This document shows positions 12,491 through 24,989 of a stretch of 64,000 bases of DNA, piece by piece. Origin of the DNA: Cervus elaphus (lineage: Eukaryota; Chordata; Mammalia; Artiodactyla; Cervidae). A model generated the notes under the pieces. It was given only the letters and a program-made list of their open reading frames with translations. It was not told where the DNA came from and made no database searches. The stretch spans positions 46,283,037-46,347,036 of the forward strand of contig NC_057825.1 in NCBI RefSeq assembly GCF_910594005.1, in the 5' to 3' direction. Position 1 is the first letter of the stretch; each line of letters opens with the position of its first letter. The translations under genes were made by a program, and so were the position numbers.

Positions 12491-12672
12491 TTTTCAGGCA
12501 TGCTATTAAAACAACAACCAAAGAAATCAGATGGATTGATTATTGCATTTTCAGACTATCCTGTGCTCATATGAGTAGTAAAGCAACTCTAATTTAGAGT
12601 TAGAAAAGTACTTAGTAATTTTTAAAAAACCATCCATGGTTGTTATATTTGTGATAAGTTTCTAAGTTCCAG

Positions 12673-12815
12673 TTCTGCATCAGAAGGCCTGAAATAAAAT
12701 CTGGGGCTTTGCTTACTTTCTAGCTGTGAGACTTTGTTTCAGTGTCCTTGTCTGTAACATGGGTATAGGACTGTACTTTCTTCAGGAGATTCTTCTGAGG
12801 AGTCAATAAGAAAGC
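12673..12815 (+). repeat. MIR SINE remnant
   Basis: The MIR core is visible: ctttctagctgtgagactt, cagtgtccttgtctgtaac and atgggtatagg. It is an old mammal-wide tRNA-derived SINE. Confidence 0.65.
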
Positions 12816-13243
12816 AGGTCATGGGGAAGGTGGACCATGGGAGAAGATGCCTTTAGTCTCTAAGTTTCCATCCCAATAGACAAGTGGTTAGATGCCTCAA
12901 GGGATGGTTCCAAGTGAACTCTTAAAAAATAATTTTGGTTGAGAAACTATATTGCCTATTGTTCAAAATCACAAATTAATAGAACGGGAATATGTCCAAT
13001 CACAGATTTTAAAACATTTTTCCAGAGACATTCACTTTTACTTTGCAAATAATTACACAAATCTGGGGATACAGACTATTTGATATGATGAGAAATGAGG
13101 GAAATTATAAAATTTTTTCACTGCTATACAAAAACGTATATTTACTTGTTGGACGATACTTTTAATTGTTTATAAGAAGGATTTTCAAAGCTATCTAATA
13201 ATAAAAGACCTAAAACTGTAGGATGAATGGAGCAAACAGGCTG

Positions 13244-13475
13244 AATATTTGAAGTGAAAGTGGAGTCACTCAGTCCTGTCCAGCTCTTTGCGACCACATG
13301 GGCTGTAGCCCATCTGGCTCCTCCATCCATGGGATTTTCCAGGCAAGAATACTGGAGTAGATTGCCATTTCCTTCTCCAGGGGATCTTCCCAACCCAGGG
13401 ATCAAAGCTGGGTCTCCCTTATTGCAGGCAGACACTTTCCCGTCTGAGCCACCAGGGAAGCTCAATGTTTGAAGT
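13244..13475 (-). repeat. Bov-tA SINE with target-site duplication
   Basis: The element body is 13256-13463. The Bov-A body comes first on the plus strand and the tRNA head last, ending in ccaccagggaagc. Flanks aatatttgaagt (13244-13255) and aatgtttgaagt (13464-13475) form an 11/12-matching duplication. Confidence 0.95.
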
Positions 13476-14888
13476 AGATATTATTAAGGAAAAAAAAAAT
13501 CAAAATTAAATATTTCTCACTAAGTTGGTATTCATAATAAACATAGGTATTATTACAATCTGTGCCTTGAGTGTCCCCATTTACAATTAGAGAGAGCTAT
13601 ACCCTTACTTTAAAGAATCATGGTTTTGAAAAGTAGAGAGGTTACCACTGGCTGGCCACTGTTTTTTAAAAGTAAAAACAATCAGACTGCTATTTCTTTA
13701 CTTTGAATAATTGCAGTTTTTAAAAGTAAGGGAGGCATCAGTGACTGGAAAAATTGCAGAATCAGTGGCTGGGAAAAAATCATTTTTGATCAATTTATCA
13801 TCACAACAAGTTTGTTTTTGACTTACTCATTTGCAACCACCCTGCCCCAAGAAAAACACACTCAGTTTATTTGCAGTCAAATCACATGCTTTGCATGAAG
13901 TAGGAGTTGAGCAGCCACATTTATTCTTGCTCCAAGTGCAAGGTTGGGCCAAGAGCAAGGGCCCTGTGAGAGTGGGTTTCCAGCAAAGAAACGGCGCTGG
14001 CAGAGGACACTGCCTCCCATAGCTAAGGGCTTCCAATGCAAGCAGAGGAAAGGGACTGTCCACCAGAGAGGGGATTTGGCTGCTGTTTTTGCTGACTACC
14101 TCTAACAACTGCTAGATACCCGAGGAAACAAAATAAAATAAAATGATAGAGCACCTAAATTACTCCTTGTCTCTGGGACTGGGCTGACAGAAGTCAGCTG
14201 TGCTCTTTTTGTTTGGGCACACATCTTATTTATAAAACCAACTTGAGAATAATAATTTGGTATATGAAAAGATATAGGGAAGTCCAAGGAAAGGAAAACC
14301 AGCCAAAAACCCTGACATATCCTCCTTTGAAATCAATTTGCTTTAAAAGGAAGTTTTTTTAAAGTCACATTTAATTTTAGGTTTATACTAGTTTTAAAAG
14401 TATACCATGTTTACAACAAATTTAAAATACAAATGAGGCAATAGAGAGAAGACTGGCTATAACAGAAAACAATATACATGACCTAAACATTTAAACAAAG
14501 GCTTAAGATCAATGAAAAAAATAAAGACTGAAGAACAAATAAAAATTGAAGATTGTCATTGATATCTACATAAAAATAAGATACAATAACATTTTTAAAA
14601 AGTCATTCACTGTAGGACTATTTCAGATTTTACATTACTGTGAACTGGGCAAAATTTTATATACTTAGCTATATTAGTGGCTAAATTTTTGAAACCCAAT
14701 GATATAAGAAAAGAGAAATCAGCTTCCTGCCCCCCACCCTCAATGGTTGCCTTTTACAGAAAAAGTCTATTATCTAATTTCCCTTTGTATTCTAAATATC
14801 TAAAGATGAGGTCAAAAATATGCAAAGTTTTAAAAGATAATGACTGTAGAACAAGAGCTATAGCCGAATTTTAGTTCATACAATATGA
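13476..14888. other. unannotated stretch with a GC-richer block
   Basis: Around 13840-14110 the base composition rises above the local AT-rich background and open frames exist on both strands (93 codons minus, 63 plus). I recognise no protein family or repeat. It may be an unnamed old repeat. Confidence 0.4.
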
Positions 14889-15139
14889 GATTTGGCAAAC
14901 TATAGCTTGTGTACAAAACTTGATCCACCACTTGTGTAAATAAAATTTTACTATAACATAGCCATGCCCATTCATTTACATGTTGCATGTGCTGCTTTCA
15001 GATTATGTAAGAGTAACTGCAATGGAGACTGTATGGTCAGCAAATTTAAGTTTTTACAGTGGTAAATATTAGGTATTTCCTATCTGGCTTTTTACACAAA
15101 AACTCTGCCAATCCCTGATACAAAATTTGCCAACCCCTG
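14889..15139. mobile_element. hAT-type DNA transposon remnant (non-autonomous)
   Basis: The ends carry the terminal words tggcaaactatagc and ttgccaacccctg, which are inverted relative to one another. Inside are ccatgcccattcatttac and ctatctggctttttacac, typical of a widespread mammalian hAT non-autonomous family. The family name was not assigned with certainty. No transposase is encoded. Confidence 0.7.
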
Positions 15140-15582
15140 ATAAAAGGGTATATAAAAATTTAGAAGGATTACCTCACGTTTATTTTTCCTATGAAGATAT
15201 TATACAAAATAAATTTGGGGAAAACCCTGTAAACCACAAAGTATAAATAACTGTGATGTTATTATGAAATCTATTTACATGTAAAAATTTTTTGGAACAG
15301 AGGAGGCTAACAGTTATAATAAATACTTATTATTGTAAGCAATTGAGATAATGTGTGTGAAAATGCTTTGAACCCTGGAACAAGCTAAACAGATTAATTA
15401 AATTATCATTAGGCACAAGACCATTAATTAGAGAAAGAGCTTGTTCAGTAAACTAACATACAATTTAGTCGTTAACTCATAGAGCAGGCATGGTTAATTT
15501 TACCTTTCCTTACTATTAATAACATGAATCTTGGTCTGGCTGTTTTGATTTCAAAGAATTGGGAACCAACCAAGTTAGTCCC
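15140..15582. other. unannotated stretch
   Basis: AT-rich. A possible MIR 3' end (gagataatgtgtgtgaaaat) lies near 15345. No gene is seen. Confidence 0.4.
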
Positions 15583-15738
15583 ATGGTTCTTGTCCTGGCT
15601 GCACATTATAGTCACCTGGAGAGCCTTCAAACAAAATACCAAGTGCTGGTCCCATATCCCAGACCTATTAAATTAGAACCTCTTGTTGATTTTCAAAAAC
15701 TCATATATGCAGCCAGGTTCAAGAAGCATGAACTATTG
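15583..15738. mobile_element. MER5A-like hAT-Charlie remnant
   Basis: The near-palindromic MER5A structure is visible: cctggctgcacattatagtc then acctggagagcc at one side, and ttttcaaaaactc, gcagccaggttcaagaa at the other. It is non-coding. Confidence 0.75.
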
Positions 15739-16224
15739 AAATAAATATATAAATAAAAGGAACTGGTTTTTAGGGTCGATATGGAATGAAGAGCTAAATT
15801 TCACGGGAAGCTAAGACTAAGATTCATAATAGCCCAGGGATTCATGGACCTTTGAATTAAGAAAGTTCCCACAAGAATAAACAGGCACAGAAATGTGACT
15901 CAGTCCCATTTCTCTTGTCAACTTTTCTCCAGTTTCTATTCTCCCATAAATTTTTGGTCTGTAGTTCAGAGTTCTCATGGACCTTTGGTGTCAATTCCAA
16001 TTTATGGCAAAATTACAATAATCTTTTATTTTCCTATACCTAATTTCTTCATTTTTAAAATTCAATCTAACCAACAAAAAAAAACCCTCAAGGTAAGATA
16101 GCTTTTCTCACTGTTTTTATTTCATGGCAGATTGCTAGTTACTGGGCATTCTTTTTAATTATCCGTCTTTGGTCATGTAGCCAGTGTTTCTGGCTGAAGA
16201 GGGTTAAATTAAAGAGTGCCAGTG
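15739..16224. other. unannotated stretch
   Basis: No recognised repeat or exon between the MER5A remnant and the L1. Confidence 0.4.
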
Positions 16225-17297
16225 CCAGCCAACAGGTACATGAAAGGTGTGGAACACCATTAGTTACCAGGGAAATGGAAATCAAAAGCACACTGAGATA
16301 TAACATTACTTCTATTAGAATGACTATTGTCAAAGAGACAAAAAATAACAAGTGCTGGGTGAGGATATGGAGGAAAGAAAACTCCTCTGCACTCAAAAAA
16401 TTAAAGATAGAGCTACCATATGATCCAGCAATTCTACTTCTGAATATTTATTCAAAGAAAATGAAAACAGAAAAAAATACTCCTATGCTCACTTCAGCAT
16501 TATTTACAATAGCCTATGCATTTAAGCAACCTATGGCATTCAGTTGATGAACAGATGAATAAAGAAATTGAAGTAAATATATACAGTGGGATATTACTCA
16601 GTCTTAAAAAGAAGGAAATTTGCAAAAATATGGATGGACCTTGAGGGCATTAAGCAAAGTGAAATAATGCAGACAGAAAGAGACAAATATTGTATGACCT
16701 TGCATGTATGTGGGTTTCCCAGGTGGATCAGTGGTTAAAGACTGCCTGAAATTCAGGAGATTCAATCCTTGGGTTTGGAAGATCCCCTGGAGGAGGGCAT
16801 GGCAACCCACTCCAGTATTTTTGTCTAGAGAATTTCATGAACAGAGGGGCACAGTGAGCTACAGTCCATGGGATTGCAAAGAGTCAGACATGACTTGAAG
16901 CGACTGAGCACAGATGCACTCATAGGTAGAGTCTAAAAAACTGAACAAAAAACTAACTCATGGAAATGAAAAACAGATTGGTTGTGCCAGAGATAGGTGG
17001 GAAAAACTGGTAAAGGTCGTGAGAAAGTGCAAACTAGTTGTAAATAAATACATCCTGTAAATGTAATATAATGCGTGTTAACAATAGGTAATAAGACTGT
17101 ATGGTACATATGGAAGTTGCTAACAGAGTAAAGCTTAAAAGTTCTCATCATAAGAAAAAAAGTAACTGTGTAGTGATGGATGTTAACCAGACTTATTGTG
17201 GTGATCATTTTGCAAAATGTGTGGATTTCAAGTCATTATATTATACATTTGAAATTAATAAAATATTATGTGTCAGCTATATCTCAAAGAAAATAAA
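16225..17297 (+). mobile_element. L1 LINE 3' end, split by a Bov-tA SINE
   Basis: Segments 16225-16711 and 16915-17297 are continuous in L1 order. They hold the end of ORF2 and the 3' UTR, shown by ccaacaggtacatgaaa, gagctaccatatgatccagc and atggatggaccttgaggg, then an A-rich tail ending agaaaataaa. The copy is 5'-truncated and old, with frames broken throughout. Confidence 0.9.
16712..16914 (+). repeat. Bov-tA SINE inside L1
   Basis: It begins gggtttccc, carries the A-box-like tggatcagtgg and the Bov-A body, and ends gcgactgagcacag. It separates two parts of one L1 copy and is therefore younger than that L1. Confidence 0.94.
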
Positions 17298-17524
17298 CTG
17301 CTAGGGCCAGACTGAAACCAGTTAGTTACATATAGCTAGTGTCCACCAAGGCCTTCCTCACTTACTGTTTTCCTTCCCCTATCTTTACTTCTTTCATTTA
17401 TTCTTCTCTTCTCTCTAAAACAAAGTGAAATACTCTATAACCATCCTTATATTTCTAATGTATTTCAACTTGCATTAGAATATTCAGCTTTCTTGATTAA
17501 AACATGTATTACTATATGCAAGCA

Positions 17525-17744
17525 TGTGTGTGTGCTAAATTGCTTCAAGTCCAACTCTTTGCAACCCCATGAAATGCAAACTGCCAGATTCCTCTGTCCA
17601 TGATGTTCTTTAGGCAAGAATACTGGAGTGGGTAGCCATTTCCTTCTCCAGGGGATCTTCATGACTTAGGGTTCTAACCCGTCTCTCTCATGTCTCCAAT
17701 GTTGGCAGGTAGGTTCTTTGCCACTAATGCCACCTGGGAAACCC
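17525..17744 (-). repeat. Bov-tA SINE
   Basis: The plus strand starts with the gtgtgtgtgct tail complement, then the Bov-A body, and ends with the complement of the tRNA head (ccacctgggaaacccc). It is diverged relative to other copies here. Confidence 0.92.
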
Positions 17745-17804
17745 CATAGTTATAATATACCAGCCACTAATGAAAATTAGAGCAAAATGTCCAGCAAAGC
17801 TAGA

Positions 17805-17822
17805 TTTTTTTTTTTTTTTTTT
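17805..17822. repeat. poly-T run
   Basis: 18 consecutive T with no recognisable element attached. Confidence 0.9.
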
Positions 17823-18002
17823 GGTTCTCCACATTAGACATATGACCCAAAAAATCATGTTTAGATAATTTTTGAAGAGGATTGTTATTTGTTATCAATC
17901 TAGTATAGGTAATACTGAACTGTTATTAGTACTTCCATTTTCTAAGCAACTTTTATAAACTTCTACATTACTTAGCCTAGTCAAATGTTGTCATTTTTTC
18001 TT

Positions 18003-18600
18003 TTTTTTTTTTTTTAATTTTTTTATTAGTTGGAGGCTAATTACTTCACAACATTTCAGTGGGTTTTGTCATACATTGATATGAATCAGCCATAGATTTA
18101 CACTTATTCCCCATCCCGATCCCCCCTCCCATCTCCCTCTCCACCCGATTCCTCTGGGTCTTCCCAGTGCACCAGGCCGGAGCACTTGTCTCATGCATCC
18201 CACCTGGGCTGGTGATCTGTTTCACCATAGATAGTATACATGCTGTTCTTTTGAAACATCCCACCCTCACCTTCTCCCACAGAGTCCAAAAGTCTGTTCT
18301 GTATTTCTGTGTCTCTTTTTCTGTTTTGCATATAGGGCCATCGTTACCATCTTTCTAAATTCCATATATATGTGTTAGTATGCTGTAATGTTCTTTATCT
18401 TTCTGGCTTACTTCACTCTGTATAAGGGGCTCCAGTTTCATCCATCTCATTAGGACTGATTCAAATGAATTCTTTTTGACGGCTGAGTAAAATTCCATGG
18501 TGTATATGTACCACAGCTTCCTTATCCATTCATCTGCTGATGGGCATCTAGGTTGCTTCCATGTCCTGGCTATTATAAACAGTGCTGCGATGAACATTGG
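18003..18600 (-). mobile_element. L1 LINE 3' end, artiodactyl L1, 5'-truncated
   Basis: The poly-T (poly-A tail complement) is followed by tattagttggaggctaatt, the pyrimidine-rich CCTCCC region of the 3' UTR near 18119-18147, and the antisense end of ORF2, stopping at gatgaacattggggtgca. Three copies of this 3' end are in the window (also 33.4 and 49.3 kb). The T-rich flanks share cattttt on both sides, but this is too simple to call a duplication. Confidence 0.94.
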
Positions 18601-19552
18601 GGTGCATTTTTTAAAAAGAAAACTTTTTTCCCACTAAACTTTGTCAGTCTTCTTTTTATCTGCTAAGCTTGGCAATGGTTTTCTGAAACTGCAACTAAAT
18701 TTATTCTTTTATACAGGGTTATTTAGCATTCTTGAATCAAAAGAAATAGACAATCACCATAAAACAATGTACTTCAAAACAAATATATCTTGTTGATCTC
18801 ATTTTTTTTTTATTTCCCTCACAAATGTCTTGGGATTTGGAAGGGTGTTTTTCTTTCAGTAATAAACCATTATCTTGTCACAGTGGGTAATAATTCCTTT
18901 AGTAGAGTTATCTAAATATCCCCAAGTCTTTTTATTTTTTTCACTTGAGTAGCTTCAGCACTTAGATATTAGAATAAAATAGCGAGAAACTAAATATAAT
19001 GGCTTATGTTTTGGCAAGGGATCAACACAAGCTCTGTAAATGAGGTTCCAGTTCCTCAGTCATCATTTGAAACACATTTCATAGGCTTGAGAAGCATAAT
19101 TTGTTTAGAATCAAGTCAGTGGTAAGAGACTCAATAATTTTGTTTCCTTTTCAAATGAGTTATATGGAATCTTTTAAATCTGAATAACACTCTTTTATCG
19201 GTATGTTCTACACCAAGTGATTAATCCTTACGCAGTGGCAGTTCAGTAGGCAATCATAAAAGGCAATATATTTTTCCTCAGTGATCTGTACCTCTCCTCT
19301 TTTGGGAGGAGTGAAAAAGTCAAGCAAAAAACATTTTGCTCACATCTTCAAGTCACTGTTTGTATTAAACGTGTCTTTTCCTGTCTCATGATTTTCTATT
19401 ATACTCTGAATCATATTGCCAGTTCTTCTCAAGACCCCCAACGTGATATTTTCAATTGAATGTGGAAAAGGCATCTCAAGGAATATCACAGTCAAAGTAA
19501 TACTCTTTGTTTTGTTTTCTTTGTGAGAGGCAAGGTAGAATGAAGGTGAAAA

Positions 19553-19637
19553 GCAGAGGCTGGCAAACTATGGCCCATGGGCCCAAAATAGCCCTCTGTT
19601 TGTGTATGACCCTTGAAGTAAGAGTATTTTCTACAGA
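19553..19637. mobile_element. hAT-type DNA transposon fragment
   Basis: The words ggctggcaaactatggccc and tttgtgtatgacccttgaag match one half of the same hAT family as the element at 14.9 kb. Confidence 0.6.
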
Positions 19638-20309
19638 TAAGCATTTGCAATCTATGATATGATAGGGAACATTGGAATCAATTTATCTGGAAAGCATCTT
19701 GATTTGGCTAAATTACCTTGGGCTAGTTATGCAATCTCCTTATGCTTTAACCACTTCACAGCTCATATGCTTAGGAAAAAAATAAATAAAAATAAAAAAC
19801 CTACAAAGACATATGCCTAGATGGTAATTGCAGTTTTCAGTGGAAAAATCGCAAATAACTTCTTCTTTTTCTCACATGATTTTTTGGATACAGGACATTT
19901 GCAAAGGTTTCTGTGGTAAATAGATAATTGATTTATAATACAAAAATGCTATGGAAATTATTAAGCAGTAAATGGGAAAATTTCAAATTTCACATCAAAT
20001 GTTCTTGGAGAAAATGGATTAGCATCAAATTTTTTTCTCGGGAAAAAAGATTTAGGTGAATATGTATTTGAAATTTTAAAAATATTAAAGCAACTTAGCT
20101 GTATATATTCTTATTTCTATCAAAAAATATTCAAACCTTTTGGGAGAACAAAACATACAAACGTAGGGTCATACTAGACAAATTTAACAATTACTTTAAG
20201 TTTACAGTAAAATATGTAAAGTCATCCAATGTTAAGAAAAAGGAATATCTATATATGATATATACACTATTAAAAAAGCTAAACATTTCTAGATAGAGTT
20301 TGTTTATGA

Positions 20310-20455
20310 TTCAAATTTGGCTTCTGCCATTTAACAGCCCTTACCTTGAGTACTTGTAATTTATATTTCTTTCTTTTTTTTTTTCCCAAAATAAGGGAAA
20401 ATACAGTATTTTCTTAATAGGGATGTTTTGAGTGCTAAGTAAGATATATCATGAA
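20310..20455 (+). repeat. possible MIR SINE remnant
   Basis: Order of MIR-like words: attcaaatttggcttctgcc, ccttaccttgagtacttg, atagggatgttttgag. It is interrupted by a T run. Strongly diverged. Confidence 0.45.
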
Positions 20456-20654
20456 AAGATTTTGGCAGGAGGCCTAGAATGCAAATGCTTAATTGTCATT
20501 CAAATCCAATTTATATAAAGGTATTATTTCTATGTTTATGTCTTTGTTTATCAAGTATGAAATAGAAACAGTAGCAAATCAGAAAGTTAAATCATTAAGA
20601 AGCAAACAATTGTTTACTATATTTCTTATTATTATAAGAAGCATGTCACATAGT

Positions 20655-20815
20655 GTCAAAAATAACAACTCAAGTCCTAGATTTCTGCCACTTCCTTAAT
20701 TTATAACTTTGGAGATGACATTAGAAGCTTAGTTTCTTTAAATCTATAAAATCAGTACATATCAGTTGTCTTCTTATTTCACAATGTCCGTGAAAAGCAA
20801 ATTAGATAAGGCAAT
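20655..20815 (+). repeat. possible MIR SINE remnant
   Basis: The words tttctgccacttcctt, agcttagtttctttaaat, ctataaaatcag and aaattagataag follow the MIR order. The match is diverged. Confidence 0.45.
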
Positions 20816-20854
20816 ATCCTTTAAATTACAGATAGTAGTAACAATTTTAATTGC

Positions 20855-20910
20855 TTGGCAAATCTTAAAATTGCCAAATACTTACCAAGTATTTGGCAAG
20901 TCTTAAAATT
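20855..20910. repeat. hairpin flanked by 18-bp direct repeats
   Basis: Perfect 11-bp arms gccaaatactt and aagtatttggc (20873-20883 and 20887-20897) surround a 3-nt loop. Overlapping them, an 18-bp direct repeat (ttggcaaatcttaaaatt, 17/18) lies at 20855-20872 and 20893-20910. It looks like a small local duplication with inversion. Confidence 0.85.
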
Positions 20911-21412
20911 AAGTTTGTATTGCTAATAATTTTAAATCCAGGGTGTTAAGCCTGCTCTCATCTCTTCCGTAATTTACCCTAGTCTACCAGTATCTGAAAA
21001 AAGTGGTCTTCAAAATCAGAATAATAAACCTGCTGAGATTCTGAGAGCCAAAATGTTAATTATTTCTTGACTTAATGTGATGCAGAAGCTTTCAAAATGA
21101 GATCACTGCTGCTTTAGGCTTGCACACTGCATCAGTGTGAAGGTACGTGACAAACATTCTAGGCCCTCCAGGAAGAGTTCAGCATGGGAGCCAGATGAAT
21201 ATGATTAACCCAGCTTTGTTTCCAGAAATGCTACTTCCCAGGTCAGTATAAAATATCATATTATTATATATATCAAACCAATTCTCAAATATGATTTTCC
21301 ATTATCCTCTATTCTGAATGATCTACCTCACACTTCAAACAACTAAATTCTATGAATCTGTGATTCATTAATGTGAACAATCATAAGTTAATCGAACTAG
21401 CTCCTTCTCTCT

Positions 21413-21448
21413 CTCTATATATATATGTATATTCATACATATATATCT
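21413..21448. repeat. CT/AT simple repeat
   Basis: A short CT run passes into an alternating AT run. Low-complexity DNA only. Confidence 0.8.
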
Positions 21449-23414
21449 CCAAACTAGCCACTCTATGTTTTCACCATTGCCAGATGAATACATTGAACCC
21501 CAGTTGACTTTCAAAGTCATCTACACAGTACTCAATAATTGATAGCTGTTAATGATCCAATTAAACAAAATATTTTATGGAGCTTCTTTGAGAATGTGTA
21601 AAGCACAAGTGACCTTATAAAGCATGGTGCAATGAAAATAGCTAATGTTCTGGGATATGCCTATGAAAGATGTATGAAGGGAATAGAAAAGAGGGAGTCC
21701 AACACATTTGTTTCATTGGTCAACTCTGATTTGAATTAACCTTTGAAAACCTCTCTTCTTTTCCTGCATAAATTCTGTGTATTTACATTGTTCTACAAAC
21801 CTCCAATCTGGTAAATTTCTGTTTGCAGTAACTTCAAGATCCAAACAAAATAGAAACATCAGTATTTGCAATTTATTTTAGCTTCTAAACCAGATTAATC
21901 GAAGAGCATATGGCAACAAGAAAAGCAGATAAGAATTTCTCCTTTTAAAATGCTAGAATCCTAGATAATAGTAGAATTTCAGTCTCTGCAGAAAAATGAT
22001 AAGACAAAATCTGAAGAGAACTAATACTTGCAACTTCCTGCAACAATTTAAAGCTAATAATAATTTTAATCAGTGTTTAAATGACGAGTAACCTGATCTG
22101 GAAATTATTCCAAGTTTTCTAACTTGACAAAGCTCTCTCTGGAAAATGACCTGGTTCTTCTGCCTACTCAATATACATAGTGATTATACTGATACTTTAA
22201 AAACCAGGGGTTGTGGCAGATTCAAATAATTCAGGTATTCATTTGCTCTCTCTCTCTTTCTCGCCAACACAGCATATTCTTAGATCTTTCATGATGCCTT
22301 ATTCTTGCCTCCAATAAAGTGCAGCTGGGACAGGTGGCTTAGAGTTCTCCAAAGCTTAATCATACTTCAACATTCTGTAATTTTGGCACAAGATACAACA
22401 TTCTGCAGCACAGATGCAGGAAGTTAGAGGTAGGCCTTAATTGTCAGTGGAAATTTTAGGGCTTGAACATTCTTCTGATAATTTTTCTTCAGTGTTTTGC
22501 TCCCCTTGTCCTTTTTATGGTAGCATAACCTGCGGGTCATTGCTGTGTTCATATTTTAAATCATGGTAAGGTCTCCAGAGAGACCTTGTTTTACATCTGT
22601 TGAGTTCATCCTATTTAGAATAAAGTAATACTGCCTCCTTAGCCTGTGTATTTGCTAACCATGGAGTCTTTATATAATTTGCTTCTATGTTTTCACAAAA
22701 TTGCATGTACAATTACTACCCTGAAAAAAATTTAGAACAGAAAAATGTGTGCTTTTTGGTGATAATTGCTCTCTCAACAGAAGATCTATGTGCAGTCTTT
22801 TCTAAATTATGCTTTTTTTTCCCCTGAAAGTCTTGAAAAGAAGCAATTGAACAGAAAGGGCAAATGCCATTCAAGTTCAAAATCAAAGGAATTCAATTTA
22901 TAATATCTGAAATTTCAATAACTTTAAAAGTTGTTCATCAATTTTGGTCAAAATTAAATTGAGCAGATTTTCAAAATATTCCATTTCAAGTCAAATTTCG
23001 ATCTCCAAACATTCCATTTCCAAAATGTCGAATGCTTATTATAATAAACTACAAATTCTGAATTTATAGCAAGTTTAATCCTTCTGCATTGTGCTTTCCC
23101 TAATTCAATCAACTCTATTCTGTAGTTATGGGAAGTCTACCACATGCCACTAAAATAAAGATTATCGGTGGTCTGGATTATTATTTTTGTGAAGGAGACA
23201 AAGGTTATTTGGGAAATAGATTAAAAAGTAAAAGTATGAGTAGGAGGAAAGATTCAGTCATGTGTGCATGCATGTATGTGTATGCATATTTTCAGCATGA
23301 CTTTCAAGGAGATTATAATCTGTTTCCTTAATGTACTTATGAAATGTGGAAATACAATTCAAAAGAATGCATTGGGTAAAAAAGTTAACATTTTCATCTC
23401 AAAACCAATTCAGG

Positions 23415-23431
23415 TTTTTTTTTTTTTTTTA
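23415..23431. repeat. poly-T run
   Basis: About 16 to 17 T followed by A6. No attached element is recognised. Confidence 0.75.
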
Positions 23432-24359
23432 AAAAAGGCTTGGTGAACTCTAATTTTATTCAGTCATTCTCCCACCTGAGGTAATATTGCATAAGCTTAA
23501 GAAAGTGATAACTGTAAAATGATGTCTTGCAACAGTATGCCTATGTATTATTTAAAACAGTCCTTCAGTGAGCAATCTGATAATTGCCCCATTTACTGAA
23601 AAATATATAGTGGAGATAAAGCATTGAAGGCTACAGAGGTAGCTAGGGAAAGTTATCTTAAGAATTTAATTTAAAAGTAGATTTTAGGGTTGACATTTTC
23701 TCCCTCACTGAGAGTTTGAAGCAAATTGTGACAGAAGACACAGATCTATTTCCTTTGAAAGGCACCTGTCAAAAATAATTTTGCATAACAGCTCTCAGCC
23801 ACATTCTTCAGGCCAGGGAAGTATATGCATACCTTAGAGGATACCATCTTATCTTCAAGTAAGGTTACCCTTGGTCACCCAGGCCAGAAATGAATCATTC
23901 TGTGCATTTCTCCCACAAGATGAAATGGCATCTTAGATTTGCTTGATGCTGTTTCTTCATATTCTCTAAGGAATATATGACCATAAAGTTATTCAGCTCT
24001 TTGGGGAAAATTTTAACATAGACAAAGGGAACTTTTGAATATTCTATCTGAGCTTTGGTATTTTTTGGAACCTTCCTCCCCTAAATTTTGCCTTTCCCGA
24101 TTGACAGATTTAACCCGTTCTTGGGAAATGTAAATATCACCTACATTCTGAAGCCTGCCTGTGCAAGAACATCTAGTCCCTAGATATTCTAAAATCTGAT
24201 AAATTTTTATAATTAATGTTGATTAATGTTATTTAGCACCTATTGCATTCTACTGTGTTTCATTCAACACATATTGACTTAGCACCTATAATAATAGTTA
24301 ACAATAACATTTTATTGAAAAAAGTATCATGATTCCAAGTATCACAATGAATAATCTGT

Positions 24360-24505
24360 ATCATTTCTTTTAATTCCCATGGAAGTCTTTTCAAATATTA
24401 CTAATCCTATTCAACAGGGAACTTAGTTATTTTCCTACTGCTAATTGGGTTGTAGAACTGCTTTTCTACACAGATCTACTGGACTTAGAACCATGATTTT
24501 TTCCC
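24360..24505 (-). repeat. possible MIR SINE remnant
   Basis: The antisense MIR order is suggested by tttaattcccatggaagtc, ttactaatcctattcaaca and gggaacttagtta. Diverged and not certain. Confidence 0.4.
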
Positions 24506-24740
24506 ATCTTTATATTAATATACAGTAGTGGACTCAGAAGTTCCAGAAATAAAAGACACAGTCTTTCCTCTCAGAAACTGACATATAGTGATGAAAATTA
24601 ATTTTGAAAAATATATTTTAAAATCAATGTAAAATTAAGTCATGCCTCACTCTTGTTTGATCATTTTTGGGGATCTTAATATCTTCAGCATCTCAACTTC
24701 CCTATAAAGAATGCTAAATACATGTCTGTTGAATGGGTGA

Positions 24741-24989
24741 GTAAATACCATTGTGTGCATGCTAAGTCACTTCAGTTGTGTCTGACTCTTTGAGACCCTG
24801 TAGACTGTAGTCTGCCAGGCTCCTCTGTCCATCAGATTCTCTAGGCAAGAACACTGAAGTGGGCTGCCTTTCCCTCCATCCATCAGGGGATCTTCCTGAT
24901 CCAGGGACAGAACCCACATCTCATGTCTCCTTGCATTGGCAGGCTGGTTCTTCACCACTAGCGCCACCTGGGAAGCCGGTAAATACCAT
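24741..24989 (-). repeat. Bov-tA SINE with perfect target-site duplication
   Basis: Element 24752-24978, with the head complement ccacctgggaagcc at its end. It is flanked by a perfect 11-bp duplication gtaaataccat at 24741-24751 and 24979-24989. Confidence 0.97.

Larger units (their letters stand above)
18601..24740. other. 6-kb interval without ruminant-specific repeats
   Basis: Only old remnants (one hAT piece, MIR-like cores) and simple sequence are seen. No exon is recognisable: no long frame and no splice-flanked coding-like block that I can defend. Small inverted repeats lie at 20873-20897 and 22568-22587. Confidence 0.5.

Noticed and set aside
13827..14108. 93-codon minus-strand frame in a GC-richer block
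   Set aside because: No family signature, a competing frame on the other strand, and no splice or promoter context that I can defend.
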